Part shown: piece by piece, positions 36,090 to 47,770 of the stretch
Numbering within the stretch: position 1 is the first letter of the stretch
Layout of the letters: every line of letters begins with the position of its first letter
Assembly (NCBI GenBank): GCA_030533445.1
Contig: CM060064.1
Span: 1,171,416 to 1,235,415 of the forward strand
Source: Cyprinodon diabolis
Lineage: Eukaryota > Chordata > Actinopteri > Cyprinodontiformes > Cyprinodontidae
Direction of reading: 5' to 3'
Length of the DNA stretch: 64,000 bases
Made by a program: the position numbers and the translations under genes
The notes under the pieces: generated by a model
The model's database searches: none
Told to the model about the DNA's origin: nothing
What the model saw: the letters and a program-made list of their open reading frames with translations, nothing else

Positions 36090-36650
36090 TTTTTTTAATT
36101 CTCTCTCTCTGATCCATCCATTTTCTTCCTCTTCATCCAGGTCGGGTGGTGGGTCCACACCCACCTCCTCCAGCTGCTCTGCGAAGTGACACCAGGCCAG
36201 CTCAGAGACATAGTCCCTCCAGGCCTCCCACCAGGCCTCCTCCAAATGGGACATGCCTGGAACACCTCCTGAGGGAGGCGACCAGGAGGCATATGGAGCG
36301 GATGCCCGAGCCTCCTCAGCTGCCTCCTTTCTATGTGGAGGATCAACGACTCTACTCTGAGCTCCTCCTGGGTAACTGAGCTCCTCACCTGATCTGGAAG
36401 GGTGTGCCCAGCCGGCCTGCGAAGGAAACTCATTTCTGCTGCTTGTATTCGCCATCTTGTCCTTTCGGTTATTACCCAGATCTCATGAGGGTGGAACCTA
36501 GATCAATCGGTTAAACGAGAGCTTTGCCCCCCGACTCAGCTCCCTCTTCAACACGAAAGTTCGATACAGCGATCGCATCACTGCCGACGCCGCACTGATC
36601 CGTCTATCGACCTCACGCTCCATCCCACCCTCACTTGTGAATATATATAT
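36090..36650 (-). pseudogene. LINE C-terminal RT fragment (RTE-like) with ATGGATGG tail
   Basis: The minus strand reads LHIERRQLRRLGHPLHMPPG then RLPQEVFQACP, and later TMSLSWPGVTSQSSWRRW. This is the C-terminal pattern of an RTE-type LINE abundant in fish (RxxQLRWLGHxxRMPxGRLP). The 3' end is GAAAATGGATGGATC (about 36113), the family's GATG tail. Strongly 5'-truncated; it lies tail to tail with the R4-like fragment. Confidence 0.7.
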
Positions 36651-38916
36651 ATATATATATATGTACATAGAAACATGACCTGTGGAGTTTTCCTGCTAAA
36701 GAATCTAAAAATTAAAGTGATCAGTCAGCTGAGAGCAAAGCAGCAGCTGATGGTTTGCAGAAGAGCAAAGATTTGTGAATAAAGGTCATGAGAAAGCATT
36801 AAAATGCTTCTGCTGGAGTTTCGGCTAATCGTCGCTCCACAGCTGTGAGCTGAAGGAGTCAGCAGCTCTGTCAGATCACCGTTGTCACAGCATGTCGTCC
36901 CCCACTCTGCAGTGACAGAGCATTACCCACCCAGCCGCTAATCCCGTTCAGCAAAGTTTTTGGTAAGCTGACAGCACGGAAGGAGATAAATAAGGATTTC
37001 CTTTTTTTTGCCCTGAAATAGAAAAAGTTGCCAGGTAGAAGTGAAGCCTCTGAAAAAGTACAAACAGTCAAATGGTGAGAATAATTATTCCAGCAGAAAC
37101 AAAGAGCTTCCAGGCTTCTCTGTCAGAGCACAGTTAGGCTGCTAACAAATCTACAAGCAAAGAAACTTTGCCTACTGTGAGTAAAGAGACTGAGGACGTC
37201 AGTGACAAATGTGTTGCATTAACTTTGTTGTTTATGTTTCCCACAGAGGATGTGAAATAACCCTATTAAATCAAGTACTCACTTGGCCATTAATCTCAAT
37301 GCAGCTGACTAGTCCCTCCAAGCTAATGGGGTTTAGAATTTGCATGAAGCGAGTTTACCCACAAAGCTTCGCCTTAGAGGATTGCTGCTCAGACAGAGAG
37401 CTTATTGTCACACTTGTTCATAGACATGGATTAACGATTAACGACAAGCATCAGAAGTTCTGCTCTCCAGAATCAGATGTGTGACAGAGAGGCAGATATT
37501 CAGTCTGCATGACGACGCCTCGGGGAGGAACCAGAACCCGTCCGGCTCCAGGATGGAATCAATGCTTCTGTTGCTTGGAAGCTTTTTTTATTTATTTTGG
37601 AGACTCAAACATTTCCTCCTTCCTGAATATCCAGTATTCATTTTTCTGCGCTATCATCAAAGCCTGCCTGATTTCTGCTCTGTGTCGGCAGCAGCACAGA
37701 TTTTTACACCATTTGAATAAGCTACTTTCAGTGGAAGCATATCTGCTGTGTTTTTATAGTGACTAAAGCAGCTTTGCAGTCTAAATATAACAGGGATCTG
37801 CTGCATTAATTCTTCATATTTACCAGACATGCTGCTAATGTGGTTTACTGTAGACCCATAACTCAGGTAGGAAACTGGACATAAAAATACAGAAGTTCTA
37901 CTGAAGCTCTTATTTCTCTCTGTTACATTAAACATTAACTTTTTGTTCAAGTTCATCCAGCAACTAATAAGGTAGCATCAGCTACAGTAGTAGCAATTCA
38001 AAATGTCCCCACTTTCCTTGGCTGGCCCCCTACAGTTCCTTTTTAAACATCTAAAATATTCTTTCTGTCTTGATTTGTGGACATTAAGATCTAAAGAGAA
38101 GCGCCATCTGCTGGTCAGACCCGGTAATTCAGTGAAAGGGTGGAGTCAGAGTAAAAAGATATTTAAGAGGGGGTCACTGCAGTGGCTGGAAGTTTGAGCG
38201 GATTTTGCTGGGAGTTGGAAGGAAGCTGCTATTCGCTGGCGTTTGACTGGGAGGGGCCATTTTGAATGGCTGCTACTGTAATAGAACTATGACACAATAG
38301 CAGGGCCGCATTCCCCAGAAATAATTCCTGTGGAGTTCAGATGCCTAGCAGCTACGCCTGCTGCAGGATCGTCTACTGGACTAATAAGATCAACTAAAGC
38401 ATCAGAGTCTGATGCTGAATTCATCAAACTCTGATGGAAACTAGATAGAGGATGAAAGTTGGAAGGAATAAAACCTACCAGCAGGTGGCAGTGATAGATA
38501 ATACCTTATATACACCTGTGCTACGCCCTTACCAAGTGAAAAAGAAGCTCTTTAAAATGTTAGATTTAAATCTAAAAATGTGTTTGATGAGGTACAGCTA
38601 ATTAAGGGACTCTGGAATTTATTTTTTCCAGAATAGATTATTTTATAATAAATGTTATTATTTTCGTGTTTCAAGTCGTAAAGTCTGACTAATATGGTTG
38701 ACATCCGGTACAAAGAATCAAAGGAACAAAGACATAAGGTCTGTTAAGGTTTTCCACGTGTTCAGTCGGAGCTGCTCTTCAATGCTGCAACAAAGTTAAA
38801 AGAACAGATTTATCTGCAATGATGTAAAGAGCGATGCTTCCATCTCCTCTCCATGCATTAGCAGGGTCCCTCTAATGCTGCACAAACATGCATGTTTGGC
38901 TACCTGGTCTCTAAAC
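36651..38916. other. No gene recognised
   Basis: Unassigned DNA after a short AT microsatellite (36641-36661). No domain or repeat boundary was seen. Confidence 0.4.
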
Positions 38917-39427
38917 TATGGAGGATAAAAAGTGGCGGGGTTAACGTGAATCGAGTCGCCACCTACTGTATCTGAGTATGTTCACAACTTGTGGATCACA
39001 GTCTCTGTAATCGATTTGCTTTGCCTTAATGTGCAGGGTGACCAATCAGGTGTTAGATAACTTTGATGGCTGAGTTTGACAGATTCTTTTAATGGTTTCG
39101 ATGCACTGACACAGGACCATGAAATAATTAAATGCACACTGAAATAATTATATATATATATTTTTTTAAATGAAGACGTATTTTATTAAATTAATGACAC
39201 ATTTATATATTTAATTCCTTATTTATTTAATGAATTACACATTTAATTAATTGTTTATCGCTGTATTTATTTATTTAATTGTGGCACTTTATATTAGTGA
39301 CGTGGTTTTAATCAATGAATGACACATTTATTTATTTAATTCCACATTTAATTAATTATTGACACATTTAATAATTTATTTAATGCTGTATTTATTTATT
39401 TAATTTTGGCACTTTTTATCCTCCATA
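38917..39427. mobile_element. MITE with TATGGAGGATAAAAAGTG ends (511 bp)
   Basis: Left end TATGGAGGATAAAAAGTGG and right end CACTTTTTATCCTCCATA are inverted repeats. The flanks CTAAAC (38911-38916 and 39428-39433) are a perfect 6-bp direct repeat, taken as the target duplication. The right half is AT-rich and made of repeated ATTTATTTAATT and GACACATTTA words. Superfamily not assigned. Confidence 0.8.
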
Positions 39428-40144
39428 CTAAACAGCTGTGCAGGCATGTATTCCTTATCTGATCCGGACCATTTCCCACAAATTTGCTACATTTCAACAT
39501 CAGCCAATCAGGTGACTACTCCTCCTACCAGGGCAGGGGTGGATTTAGGAAATGTGGGGGCCTAGGTAAAGACAGGCAGGGGGCCCTCTGTATTGATAAG
39601 ACAACACATCAAACAGCCCCATTTTCCAGATAGAGAAATGTTAATAGAATAGACATCCATTATCTGTTCTAGGTTTTGTCCCCTTTCTTCTTGTTTTCCT
39701 CTCTATGTTTTCAGGCACACTTAATATTATCAGCGTTCTGATGGCATTTTAGCCAAAGGATTTTTATCAAAAGCATAATTAATGTGAACAAATAAGGAAT
39801 TGTTGTAATAACCATTAATGTAAACAGAGTTTTATTGGGCCCCCAGAAACTTGGGGCCCTAGGAAACTGCCTAGTGTTGCCTTATGATAAATCCCCTCAT
39901 GGTCAGGATATGGGTCAACCAACTGCAATTTCATTTATAGCTCCCCCTAGAGACACAGGAAGGCGAGCGAGATGGGCGGGAGACAGAGCTGGAACCAGCG
40001 ATCGCTTCCTGAATGCTGCCATGTCCTGTTTACATTTTGTTCCAGTGGAATTTGCTTCTGACTTGAGTCAAACACATGTAGAGAGTTTCATTTTTTAACG
40101 GCATTATATGAGCGTCATCACTGAGCGTCAGTGTTTGAGAGTGA
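39428..40144. other. No gene recognised
   Basis: Unassigned. The segment from GGGGGCCTAGGTAAAG (39556) to TTGGGGCCCTAGGAAAC (about 39850) has loosely related edges and could be another DNA element, but this is weak. Confidence 0.35.
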
Positions 40145-41075
40145 TAGCCATAGATATGCGTTTAAGAGTAGAGCCGGATGGACCGCTGTCGCCTACGGGC
40201 GCTGATGTGAATAGGTGGCGCCATCTTGGGAAGGTCGACAGCTCCGCTCAGTGTGAAGCGTTGAGCAGGAAGAGAATCCATTTTAATCAACTTTAACTCG
40301 TTGAATATTGCACTAATTTTCACAGTTTTTGTATTTTTTGTTGAAAACAAATGGTTCAGTTTATCTAAATATTCTTAGTTGAGTTAAGCACAGGCAATAA
40401 TTTGTTATTACTTTATACAGAAACATAGTTAAACAGGTATGCACAAATAAACATATATATCTTTACATATACACATATACATATCTATTCTTTAGATGCA
40501 CAGTATTTATATTTGTAAAAACACTGTACGGTACAGTATTTTATTTTTTTATTTTTTATATTTATTTATATTTTATATGAATATGCTTATTTTTACCCAT
40601 TTTTCTGCTCTTTAGTTTTTTATTTAAACTGTTTTAGATTTTATTTAATAATTTTTCTTTACAGCACTTTGGTGGCTGTGGTTGTTTTTCGATAGGATAT
40701 TTTTTTCATTTTGTCACTAATATTTTTATGATCTTTTTAAGGTCCACATTGTTTGATCACTTTTGCTGTAATTATTTGCTGCTGTAACACCACAATTTAC
40801 CCACTGTGGGACAATAAAGGGAGTTTCTATTCTATGTAGTGTATATCTGCTGTTTATTTAGTAATGTCTTCAAAAGCTCTGATGCCTTCAAGAAGTTATT
40901 ATTCAAACCCTGATGTCATCAGTCTGTCGATTTAAACAAAAATACGCTGCAGTGCTGAGGCATCCTTCTTCTGCTTAAAGCAGCGGGTTAGGGTAGCAGG
41001 TCGACCTTCCAAAGATGGCGCCCGTAATTTCTGCACTGCGACAGTCAATGCGGGGTCTACTCTTATGTATATGTC
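40145..41075. mobile_element. DNA element with long imperfect inverted ends (about 930 bp)
   Basis: The left arm contains AAGAGTAGAGCC and GGCGCCATCTTGGGAAGGTC (40216-40235). The right arm contains GACCTTCCAAAGATGGCGCC (41003-41022) and GGGGTCTACTCTTATG as the inverted counterparts. The middle is AT-rich and non-coding. Edges and target duplication could not be fixed. Confidence 0.6.
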
Positions 41076-41449
41076 TGTGTGAATAGCTAGCATGCTAACT
41101 GCTGGCATGGTGCAGCGCTCTCCTCAGGGAACAGAAATAACTGTTGGCATATTTATAAACATTCAGTGCTTTTCCTGAAAAGTAAGATGGGGATTCATAA
41201 TCATACAAGTGGTGGAAGGCGGAGTCATGGATGTCCGACTGATGGCGATCTATAACACTTCCGCTCCAACTAAAGAGTCCTTCCTGATCTGCGCAGTTAA
41301 GATAAAACCAAGGACTGAACTTTGACAGGAAGCAGTATAGGAAATGTTAGCCAGTCTATGCAGCGCTCTCTCTGCATAGCCGTGTGTGAAGGACTGCTGG
41401 CTCTGAAGGATTATCTGACTGTGTTAATCATTCCCCGATTAAATTTAAA
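41076..41449. other. No gene recognised
   Basis: Unassigned DNA between two repeats. Confidence 0.4.
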
Positions 41450-41667
41450 TGTAAATCCCTTTATTGTTCCACAATAGAGAAGTCCCCTCTCTGCATTTAA
41501 CCCCTCCCCTCGGGGAGCAGTGGGCTGCCATTGTGCGGCACCCGGGGAGCAGTGTGGGGTTAAGCGTCCTGCTCAGGAACCCAGAGTGCAGGCTTTGGGG
41601 ATCGAACCTACTTGAAACCTTCTCAGAGCACAAGCGCACTGCTCTACCCACTAGGCCAACACAGACT
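41450..41667 (-). mobile_element. tRNA-derived SINE
   Basis: On the minus strand the head reads TTGGCCTAGTGGGTAGAGCA (A box) and GTAGGTTCGATCCCC (B box), close to RNA polymerase III consensus. The body with GGGGAGCAGTGGGCTGCC and GGGTTAAATGCAGAG is shared with 22385-22597 on the other strand. The tail is short and AT-rich. Confidence 0.85.
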
Positions 41668-42554
41668 ACAGCTCCAGACTAGCTTTGAATGTGGTGATGT
41701 CATCAGTACGCTTCTGTTCAAATTGACCCAGATTTATGCTGCGTTCTCCCGTTCTCCCCGAGTCCAGACTTTCCTGGGTTCATGTCAGGAACGGACTTTG
41801 CGAGAACACGAGTCTGCGCTCGCGTTCTTTTGAATTGTCAAACGGCCTCTGTTGATGCTCAGCTGGCCAGACAGCTTAAAATTACAGTCCACGGTCTTTC
41901 TGAGGCTTTCCTTTAGTTTAAAACAATATTGAAATTCAATGGTTTAGACTGAAATGGAGAAATCTACTGTGATAAAAATGTCACACTGCCCAGCCACATA
42001 CTAAAGCATTGCTGCTGCTCTCAGTGTTAGATGATTTAATCTGACACTGAACAGACAGAAATGGTGCAGCTTTCCTTTCCTCCTGTTGCCTCTGCATGTG
42101 GGGAGGTCACCTCTGGGATCGTTTTTATAAGAAATTCAACAACCCAACAAAAAATGTTTCCCACAGACAAATACAGCCACGGCTTATAAAGAGCTCAAGG
42201 CAAGAAGAGCCGCTGAGGAATTTGTCATTTATAAGTTGAAGGAGTAAAGTTTGATTTGCTGCCAAACAAGATCTTCTTTCTCTGCTCTCACTTACTGGTG
42301 AGAAAAGACATTTATTTCAGGGAAATGGTGGTTGGTTGTTATTCCAAGGAGAATTTCCATTGCAGTTGAAACCCCCCCCCGAAACCATAGAATGTCTCGC
42401 ATTAGTTGGCTTGAACAAGCATATTCTGTGGAATTCTGAGATGCAGTCACCTATATGACATATTGCAAGCTCATGCCAGCGGCACCACAATATCTCTAAC
42501 CATGAGAGCCAGAAAGGACCAACATGTTAGAAAATAGAAGCATACGGTCGTATA
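41668..42554. other. No gene recognised
   Basis: Contains the short repeat shared with 21517-21566 (41693-41738). Otherwise unassigned. Confidence 0.4.
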
Positions 42555-43190
42555 TGTTAGGATTCCAGTTTGTGTGGGTTGTTTTTTGTGTTTTCCTCTC
42601 TCCACCACCAGGTGGTGCCCTGTCCTCGTTGGGCCTCCTCGCACACCTGTGGCTTGTTGGGTCATTACCAGAGGAGTACTTGAGCAGCGGGCTGCCACCA
42701 CCTCGACGCCAGAGTGTTTGCCAGTATTGGGAAGACTTCCTGTGTTACTGGATAAGCCTGGACCTTCTACCCCTGGAAGGATTTACTCACTGAGCAAGGG
42801 GATAACCTCCACATGATCCGTGCAAGTCCACTCCTGGAAAAGCAAGTGACAGTCCTCTCCTTTACTCCTCTGGGTCCAACGTATGTCTGCCTGTCCGCTC
42901 TCCATCGAGTTCCCTCTTCTCTGGATTAAACCCCCACAAACTGGTTCCAAGGATAAACCAAGAGCCCCCCAAAAGTGAGTGCCTCTCCAGCAATATTCAA
43001 GCCGCTGTCTTTTTTCCCACTGTCCCTGAACTGATCACTGTGATCTCCCCGTCAGAGTTTCCGGTTCCGGTTCACCAGTCTGCTGAGTTCCAGCATTGTT
43101 TGCTAACCTATAATAAACCTGTTAACTTTTACCCTTGGTCTCTGAGTCGTTCTCTGCATGTGGGTCAGATCTTTAAAGCCCATTATGACA
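42555..43190 (+). mobile_element. Solo LTR (636 bp), gypsy-like
   Basis: Begins TGTTAG and ends TATGACA, the TG...CA pattern of LTRs. The flanks GTATA (42550-42554) and GCATA (43191-43195) are a 5-bp duplication with one mismatch. A polyadenylation signal AATAAA lies at 43112-43117, followed by a short U5-like end with GTCTCTGAGTCGTTCTCTGC. No internal retroviral coding region is adjacent, so it is a solo LTR left by recombination. A diverged partial copy is at 2493-2670. Confidence 0.75.
43112..43117 (+). promoter_or_regulatory. Polyadenylation signal in the solo LTR
   Basis: AATAAA about 75 bases before the end of the LTR, in the position expected for the R/U5 boundary. Confidence 0.55.
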
Positions 43191-43491
43191 GCATAAAGTG
43201 AACAAAGTGGCTAAAACTAATACAGTAAATAAATGCCAGTAAAGTCCTGGTACCAGAGTACTGTGCTCTGTATATCTGCTATTATGGCAATCAAAAGGTA
43301 GCCGGCCTTCTAGAGATGGGATGAAGCAAAAATGACTCAATATAAATATGAATTTGACTCCTCTGACCTATATTATTGCTTGTTTTTACACAGATTGCAA
43401 AGATGTTGCTCCAGCGAGTATTATGTTTATCATCCATGAAAGCATCTCGCTGATGTTAATCTAAAAAATGTCTCCTATGATGCAGAGGGAC
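43191..43491. other. No gene recognised
   Basis: Unassigned DNA between the solo LTR and the LINE fragment. Confidence 0.4.
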
Positions 43492-43653
43492 CCTCCTTTT
43501 TGATAAAGCTTCTAGTTAGAGTGGCTCAGGTTATCCTGAGCTATCTCTATAGTTCTGCTGCTATAGGCTTAGACTGCTGGAGGACATAGGGACCCCTTTT
43601 TCATCATTCTGCTTCATTCTATCTCTATTCTCCCACTCTGCAGAATCTGTTAG
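43492..43653 (+). mobile_element. LINE 3' end, left half of a split copy
   Basis: Matches about 32840-32999 of the fuller copy nearly base for base, from CTTTTTGATAAAGCTTCTAG to GCAGAATCTGTTAG, and stops there. The missing remainder begins at 49553. Confidence 0.85.
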
Positions 43654-44353
43654 CCTCTTAACATCCACCTCATTTTGGGAAATTCTCGCCTATTTTGCAT
43701 ACCAAAATGGAAAAGCAAATAACTTAATAACTGTACAGCCAAATTATATGTGTAATACATTATTTGAAAGCTAACCCTCTCTAGTTTATTAAAAGCTAGT
43801 AAATTAAAATTGGGTGAGTAGAATACAGACCAAGCTGCATCAGTTCAAACATGACTCAGTTATTTTTTGTATTCTCAGAAATTATGTTTGTGAATGTTGA
43901 TGAATGTTTTTTGAACAGCAGTAATAAAGACATTCTTGAGAAAAGGTAGGCATTGTATTATATGTGTTCTACATCGTGTCAACTATTAATGCAGAAAATG
44001 TCAGACCTCTAGCTATAACAGGTCCAGAGCTGTGGGGTTTGGAACTTTTGGTGTCAGCTTGGAGCTGCACTCAATGGCTCCATCTGCTGGTGGCTGTGTT
44101 TCTCTCTAACAAGCCTGTAATGCAGTAACCTGACTCCGCCAGATGGATTTGCTCCCCATATCCATCTGGAAACCTTCCGTTAAAGGAATTTTGGGAAGGG
44201 GCAAAAATACTGGTTAGCTGATTGGCCTATGTTGGTGATAATAATAATAATAATAATAATCAATCCAATTTGTACCGCACTTTTCATTAACAAAAATCTC
44301 AAAGTGCTACACAGTGCAAATAAAATCAAAGATAAAAATCAACATCATAAAAA

Positions 44354-46190
44354 TCATGTGGTGGCAGAATAGGCTTGCTTAAATAAAAAAGTCTTCAAGC
44401 CTCTTTTAAAATCAATCAGTGGTTGTGGAGCTCTCAGATGATCTGGGAGAGAGTTCCAGAGACGGGGGGCAGCGACAGCGAAAGCCCGATCTCCCATGGA
44501 CCTTAATCTGGAGCGAGGAAGGTGAAGGAAGTTGCAGTCTTGTGATCGAAGAGATCTGGTGGATGAATGTGGAGTGAGAAGGTCCTTCAGATAATCCGGT
44601 GAGGATCCGTTTAAACACTGATGGGTGATGAGCGCGATATTGTATTGAATTCTGCAGGTGATGGGAAGCCAGTGAAGGTCATGCAGAATAGGTGTAATAT
44701 GGGCAGATTTGCGGGCCCTCAAGAGAATCCTGGCTGCGCTGTTTTGAATGTATTGGAGCTTCTGAAGATGTTTTTTATGGATTCCAACAAACAGAGAGTT
44801 GCAGTAGTCTAACCTGGAGGAGACAAATGCATGAACGAGAGTCTCAGCATCAGAAAAAGAAAGAAACGGACGAATTTTGGAGATATTACGAAGATGAAGG
44901 AAACAGATTTTAAACAGATGCTTAATGTGATTTTCAAATGTAAGTTGAGAATCCATTCTAACTCCAAGATTTGTAACTATGGTGGAAAAGGGGATTTCTT
45001 GTCCAGAAAAGAAAACAGTCGTCATAGTTGAAGATTGAACCTGGTGAGGTGTTCCAATCAGCATGGCCTCAGTTTTGGAGCAGTTTAACTGAAGGAAATT
45101 CTGAGTCATCCACTTCCTTATCTCCTACAGGCAGGTAGTGAAAGCATTAAGTGAAGATGGTGATGATGCTCCAGTTCTAATATAAAGTTGTATATCGTCG
45201 GCGTAGCAGTGAAAGGAGATGTTATATCGATTTGACCCAAAGGCAGCATGTAAAGGGAAAACAGCAGGGGCCCTAATACTGACCCTTGTGGGACACCACA
45301 GGAGACAGAGACAGCCTGGGACTTGGCCTTGCCAAGGCTAACACATTCCAGCCGACTGGATAGAAAAGATTTAAACCAGTCCAGAACAGTGTCACAGAGA
45401 CCGACCTCCGCATGAAGACGGTGTAGTAGGATGTTATGGTCCACAGTGTCAAAGGCTGCAGTTAGGTCAAGGAGAACAAGGAGAGATGTAGACCCAGCAT
45501 CAGCTGCCATGTAGATGTCATTAGTAACTCTCAGCAAAGCGGTCTCAGTGCTGTGAGCAGAACGAAACCCAGACTGAAATTTCTCGTACAGGGAGTTTTG
45601 TTCTAGATGAAGCTGCAGCTGAGCGGCAACAGCTTTTTCCAGCACTTTTGACAGAAAAGGAAGATGTGAAATTGGGCGGTAATTGGAAAGAATATCTGGA
45701 TCCAGGGTAGATTTCTTTAGAAGAGGTTTAATGATAGCTGTTTTAAGAGGCAATGGAACATGACCAGATTTCAGTGATTTGTTTATTATTTGTGTGATTA
45801 ACGGACTTATTGCGGCATGATTAGATTTTATGAGTGATGAGGGGCAGGGATCCAGGGCACAAGATGAAGGCTTCATTTTCTTGAGGATGTTCTCCACTTC
45901 ACTCTTTGCAACTTCATCAAAGCAGCTCATGGACCCATGGTGTACAGGGGTAGATGGCAGCCGAAGATCAGGAAGGCTGTGGAGCTGAGATCTAATAGAA
46001 TTAACTTTGTTTTTGAAGAATGAGAGAAACACATTGCATTTTTCAGTCGAATCCTCATCCTCAGTTTGTTGATTGGGATGAAGGAGATGTTTTATTGTCG
46101 AGAAAAGCTGTTTGGAATTTCCCGGACAGCTGTTGATGACGTTGGAATAATACTTAGACCGTGCTTCCTTAAGAGAAAAGGCATAAGCTT
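44354..46190 (-). pseudogene. L2-like LINE, reverse transcriptase region
   Basis: RT motifs on the minus strand are AIIKPLLKKSTLDPD, NYRPISHLPFLSKVLEKAV, motif A LLVLLDLTAAFDTVDH (about 45480) and motif B VSCGVPQGSVLGPLLFSLYM (about 45290). Near 45235 the frame changes, and motif C continues in the new frame as HCYADDIQLYI with its catalytic Asp pair intact. The thumb and C-terminus follow from 45109 in the first frame (NLGVRMDSQLTF, SSRLDYCNSLF, LHDLHWLPI) and end IDFKRGLKTFLFKQAYSATT at 44354. All catalytic motifs remain; only the small indels break it. Confidence 0.87.
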
Positions 46191-46201
46191 TCTGATGTTC
46201 C

Positions 46202-47647
46202 TTATATGCCTGCTTGTGTACAGAGAGACCTGATTTTTTTTACACGTCTCTCGATAGCACGTCCAACGGCTTTCATGTTCCGCAGCTCATCGGTGTACCA
46301 AGGAGCGGAGCGGCAGAATGACACCAGCCTCGACTTCAGTGGAGCATGGAGCTCCAGAAGCTCCTGGAGAGATTGATTGTAGTAATCCACAGAGTCAGTT
46401 ACAGAAGAATGATTGACAGCAGTCAAGGAATGAAAAGCAGAAGACAAAGCCCCAGGGGAGATATTTTTCAAATCACGGAACTGAATAAGACGTTTAGATT
46501 TTGGAGCAGACAAGGTTGAAGGCACTTCTAGAGAAATGATATTGTGGTCCGAGACGCCCAGGTCATATACAGATAAGTTATTGATAGTTACAGTGTCTGT
46601 AATCACCAGGTCCAGAGTATGCCCCCTATTGTGTGTAGGGGCGTCAACAAACTGAGTTAGATTAAGTGAGTTCAGAAGAGACTTAAAATCTGCTGCCAGA
46701 GGGGAGGACAAATTATCAAAATGTATATTGAAATCTCCACGAAAAATATTTTTCACAGAACGGGCACAGAAAGAAGTTAGGCGGTCATGTATCTCTGAAT
46801 TAAATGAAACATGTTTTTTTGGAGGCCGATAAAGCAATGCTATATTCATCTGGAGTGGGGCTTTGAGATTGAAGGCCAAGCATTCAAAAGAAGAAAAGTC
46901 CTGAAGAGCCAGATGGGACAATTTGAAATCACTGCGGTAAATTACTGCCAGACCACCACCTCGCCCCTTTTGGCGAGCTCTCTGCAGATAGCTATATCCA
47001 GGGGGACAAGCTTCATTCAGCGAACTGTACACATCCGGTGGGTGCCATGTTTCAGTAAGGCACATAAGGTCCACATTTTTCTCCAGAATATGGTCATGAA
47101 TAAGGCAGGATTTGTTGGTCAGTGATTGAACATTAAAAAGTTCTATTTTAATACTGGTTGAAGTAGAAGCCTTATGGAGAGGTGTTAGCAGACTGAAATC
47201 CACTCCACGCTTTCCTTGCCCCTTCATGCATTGTGTTCTTCCAGCCATATCAGGGAGCACAGACGCTGCATTCTGATGACAAAAACGTTGCGCGGCACGT
47301 CTGGTAGACCAGAAGGAAGCCATAGGGCCAGATCCAGCCTGCTGATGAGAAACAGTTCTCCTCCGAGAGCCTCTATGGACATAGCGGGGTCTACGCAGAA
47401 GACCCAGTCGTTTTAAGATGGAAACACAGGGTGAGATGGAGTAGTTGTTAAGTCCAATCAGCTGGGAGGCGGAATAGGTCAACATCGACGAGCCGGCCAA
47501 GCCTGGAGAAGCTAGCATGGAGCTAACCGCTAACAGCAGACCCACGGCTCCAAAACAGACATTCAGGAAACAGAGCGATGTAAACCACAGCATAACTTGC
47601 AGACCACCACAGGAGAAAATCCAGCGAGAAATGACGACAGTTGGCAA
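46202..47647 (-). pseudogene. L2-like LINE, AP endonuclease region
   Basis: The endonuclease nicks target DNA to prime reverse transcription. In this 481-residue frame the conserved blocks are IELFNVQSLTNKS, DLMCLTETWH (catalytic Glu), NIFRGDFNIHFD and VSDHNIISLEV (catalytic Asp-His), all in order over residues about 165-370. The first about 150 residues have no known domain and may be 5' UTR read-through. The frame ends at 46202 just after RRVKK, at a run of T on the plus strand (about 46231-46239). A one-base change in this homopolymer would continue the frame into the RT, so it could be a real mutation or an assembly error. Confidence 0.85.
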
Positions 47648-47770
47648 CGACAGCTTTTTTCATGGAGAAGCGGTGGAGAAGCGGCGAAGCGGTGGAGAAG
47701 CGGCGAACATTCAACGCCAGCGTCCTCTCCCGTCCTGTATAAGTCTTTTTAGACGTCTTTGATAGACGGG

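Larger units (their letters stand above)
44235..47770 (-). mobile_element. L2-like LINE, nearly full length
   Basis: The minus strand carries an AP endonuclease and RT in LINE order, and a 3' UTR with CACTTTGAGATTTTTGTTAA (about 44300) ending in an (ATT)n tail at 44238-44260. Motif style (VPQGSVLGPLLFSLYM, LHWLPI) and the short microsatellite tail fit the L2/CR1 group of fish LINEs. The 5' edge near 47770 is uncertain. Two frame changes separate otherwise open frames, so it is probably a young but dead copy. Confidence 0.85.

Noticed and set aside
36860..37760. Several 60-90 residue frames as candidate exons
   Set aside because: No conserved domain, no flanking splice pattern that stands out, and density no higher than in neighbouring DNA.
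39550..39880. DNA element bounded by GGGGGCCTAGG and GGGGCCCTAGG
   Set aside because: The edge words are short and not clearly inverted, and no duplication or second copy was seen.
41600..41667. A true tRNA gene, because A and B boxes are well conserved
   Set aside because: The tRNA-like part is followed by a SINE body shared with 22385-22597, and no full cloverleaf with an acceptor stem was found.
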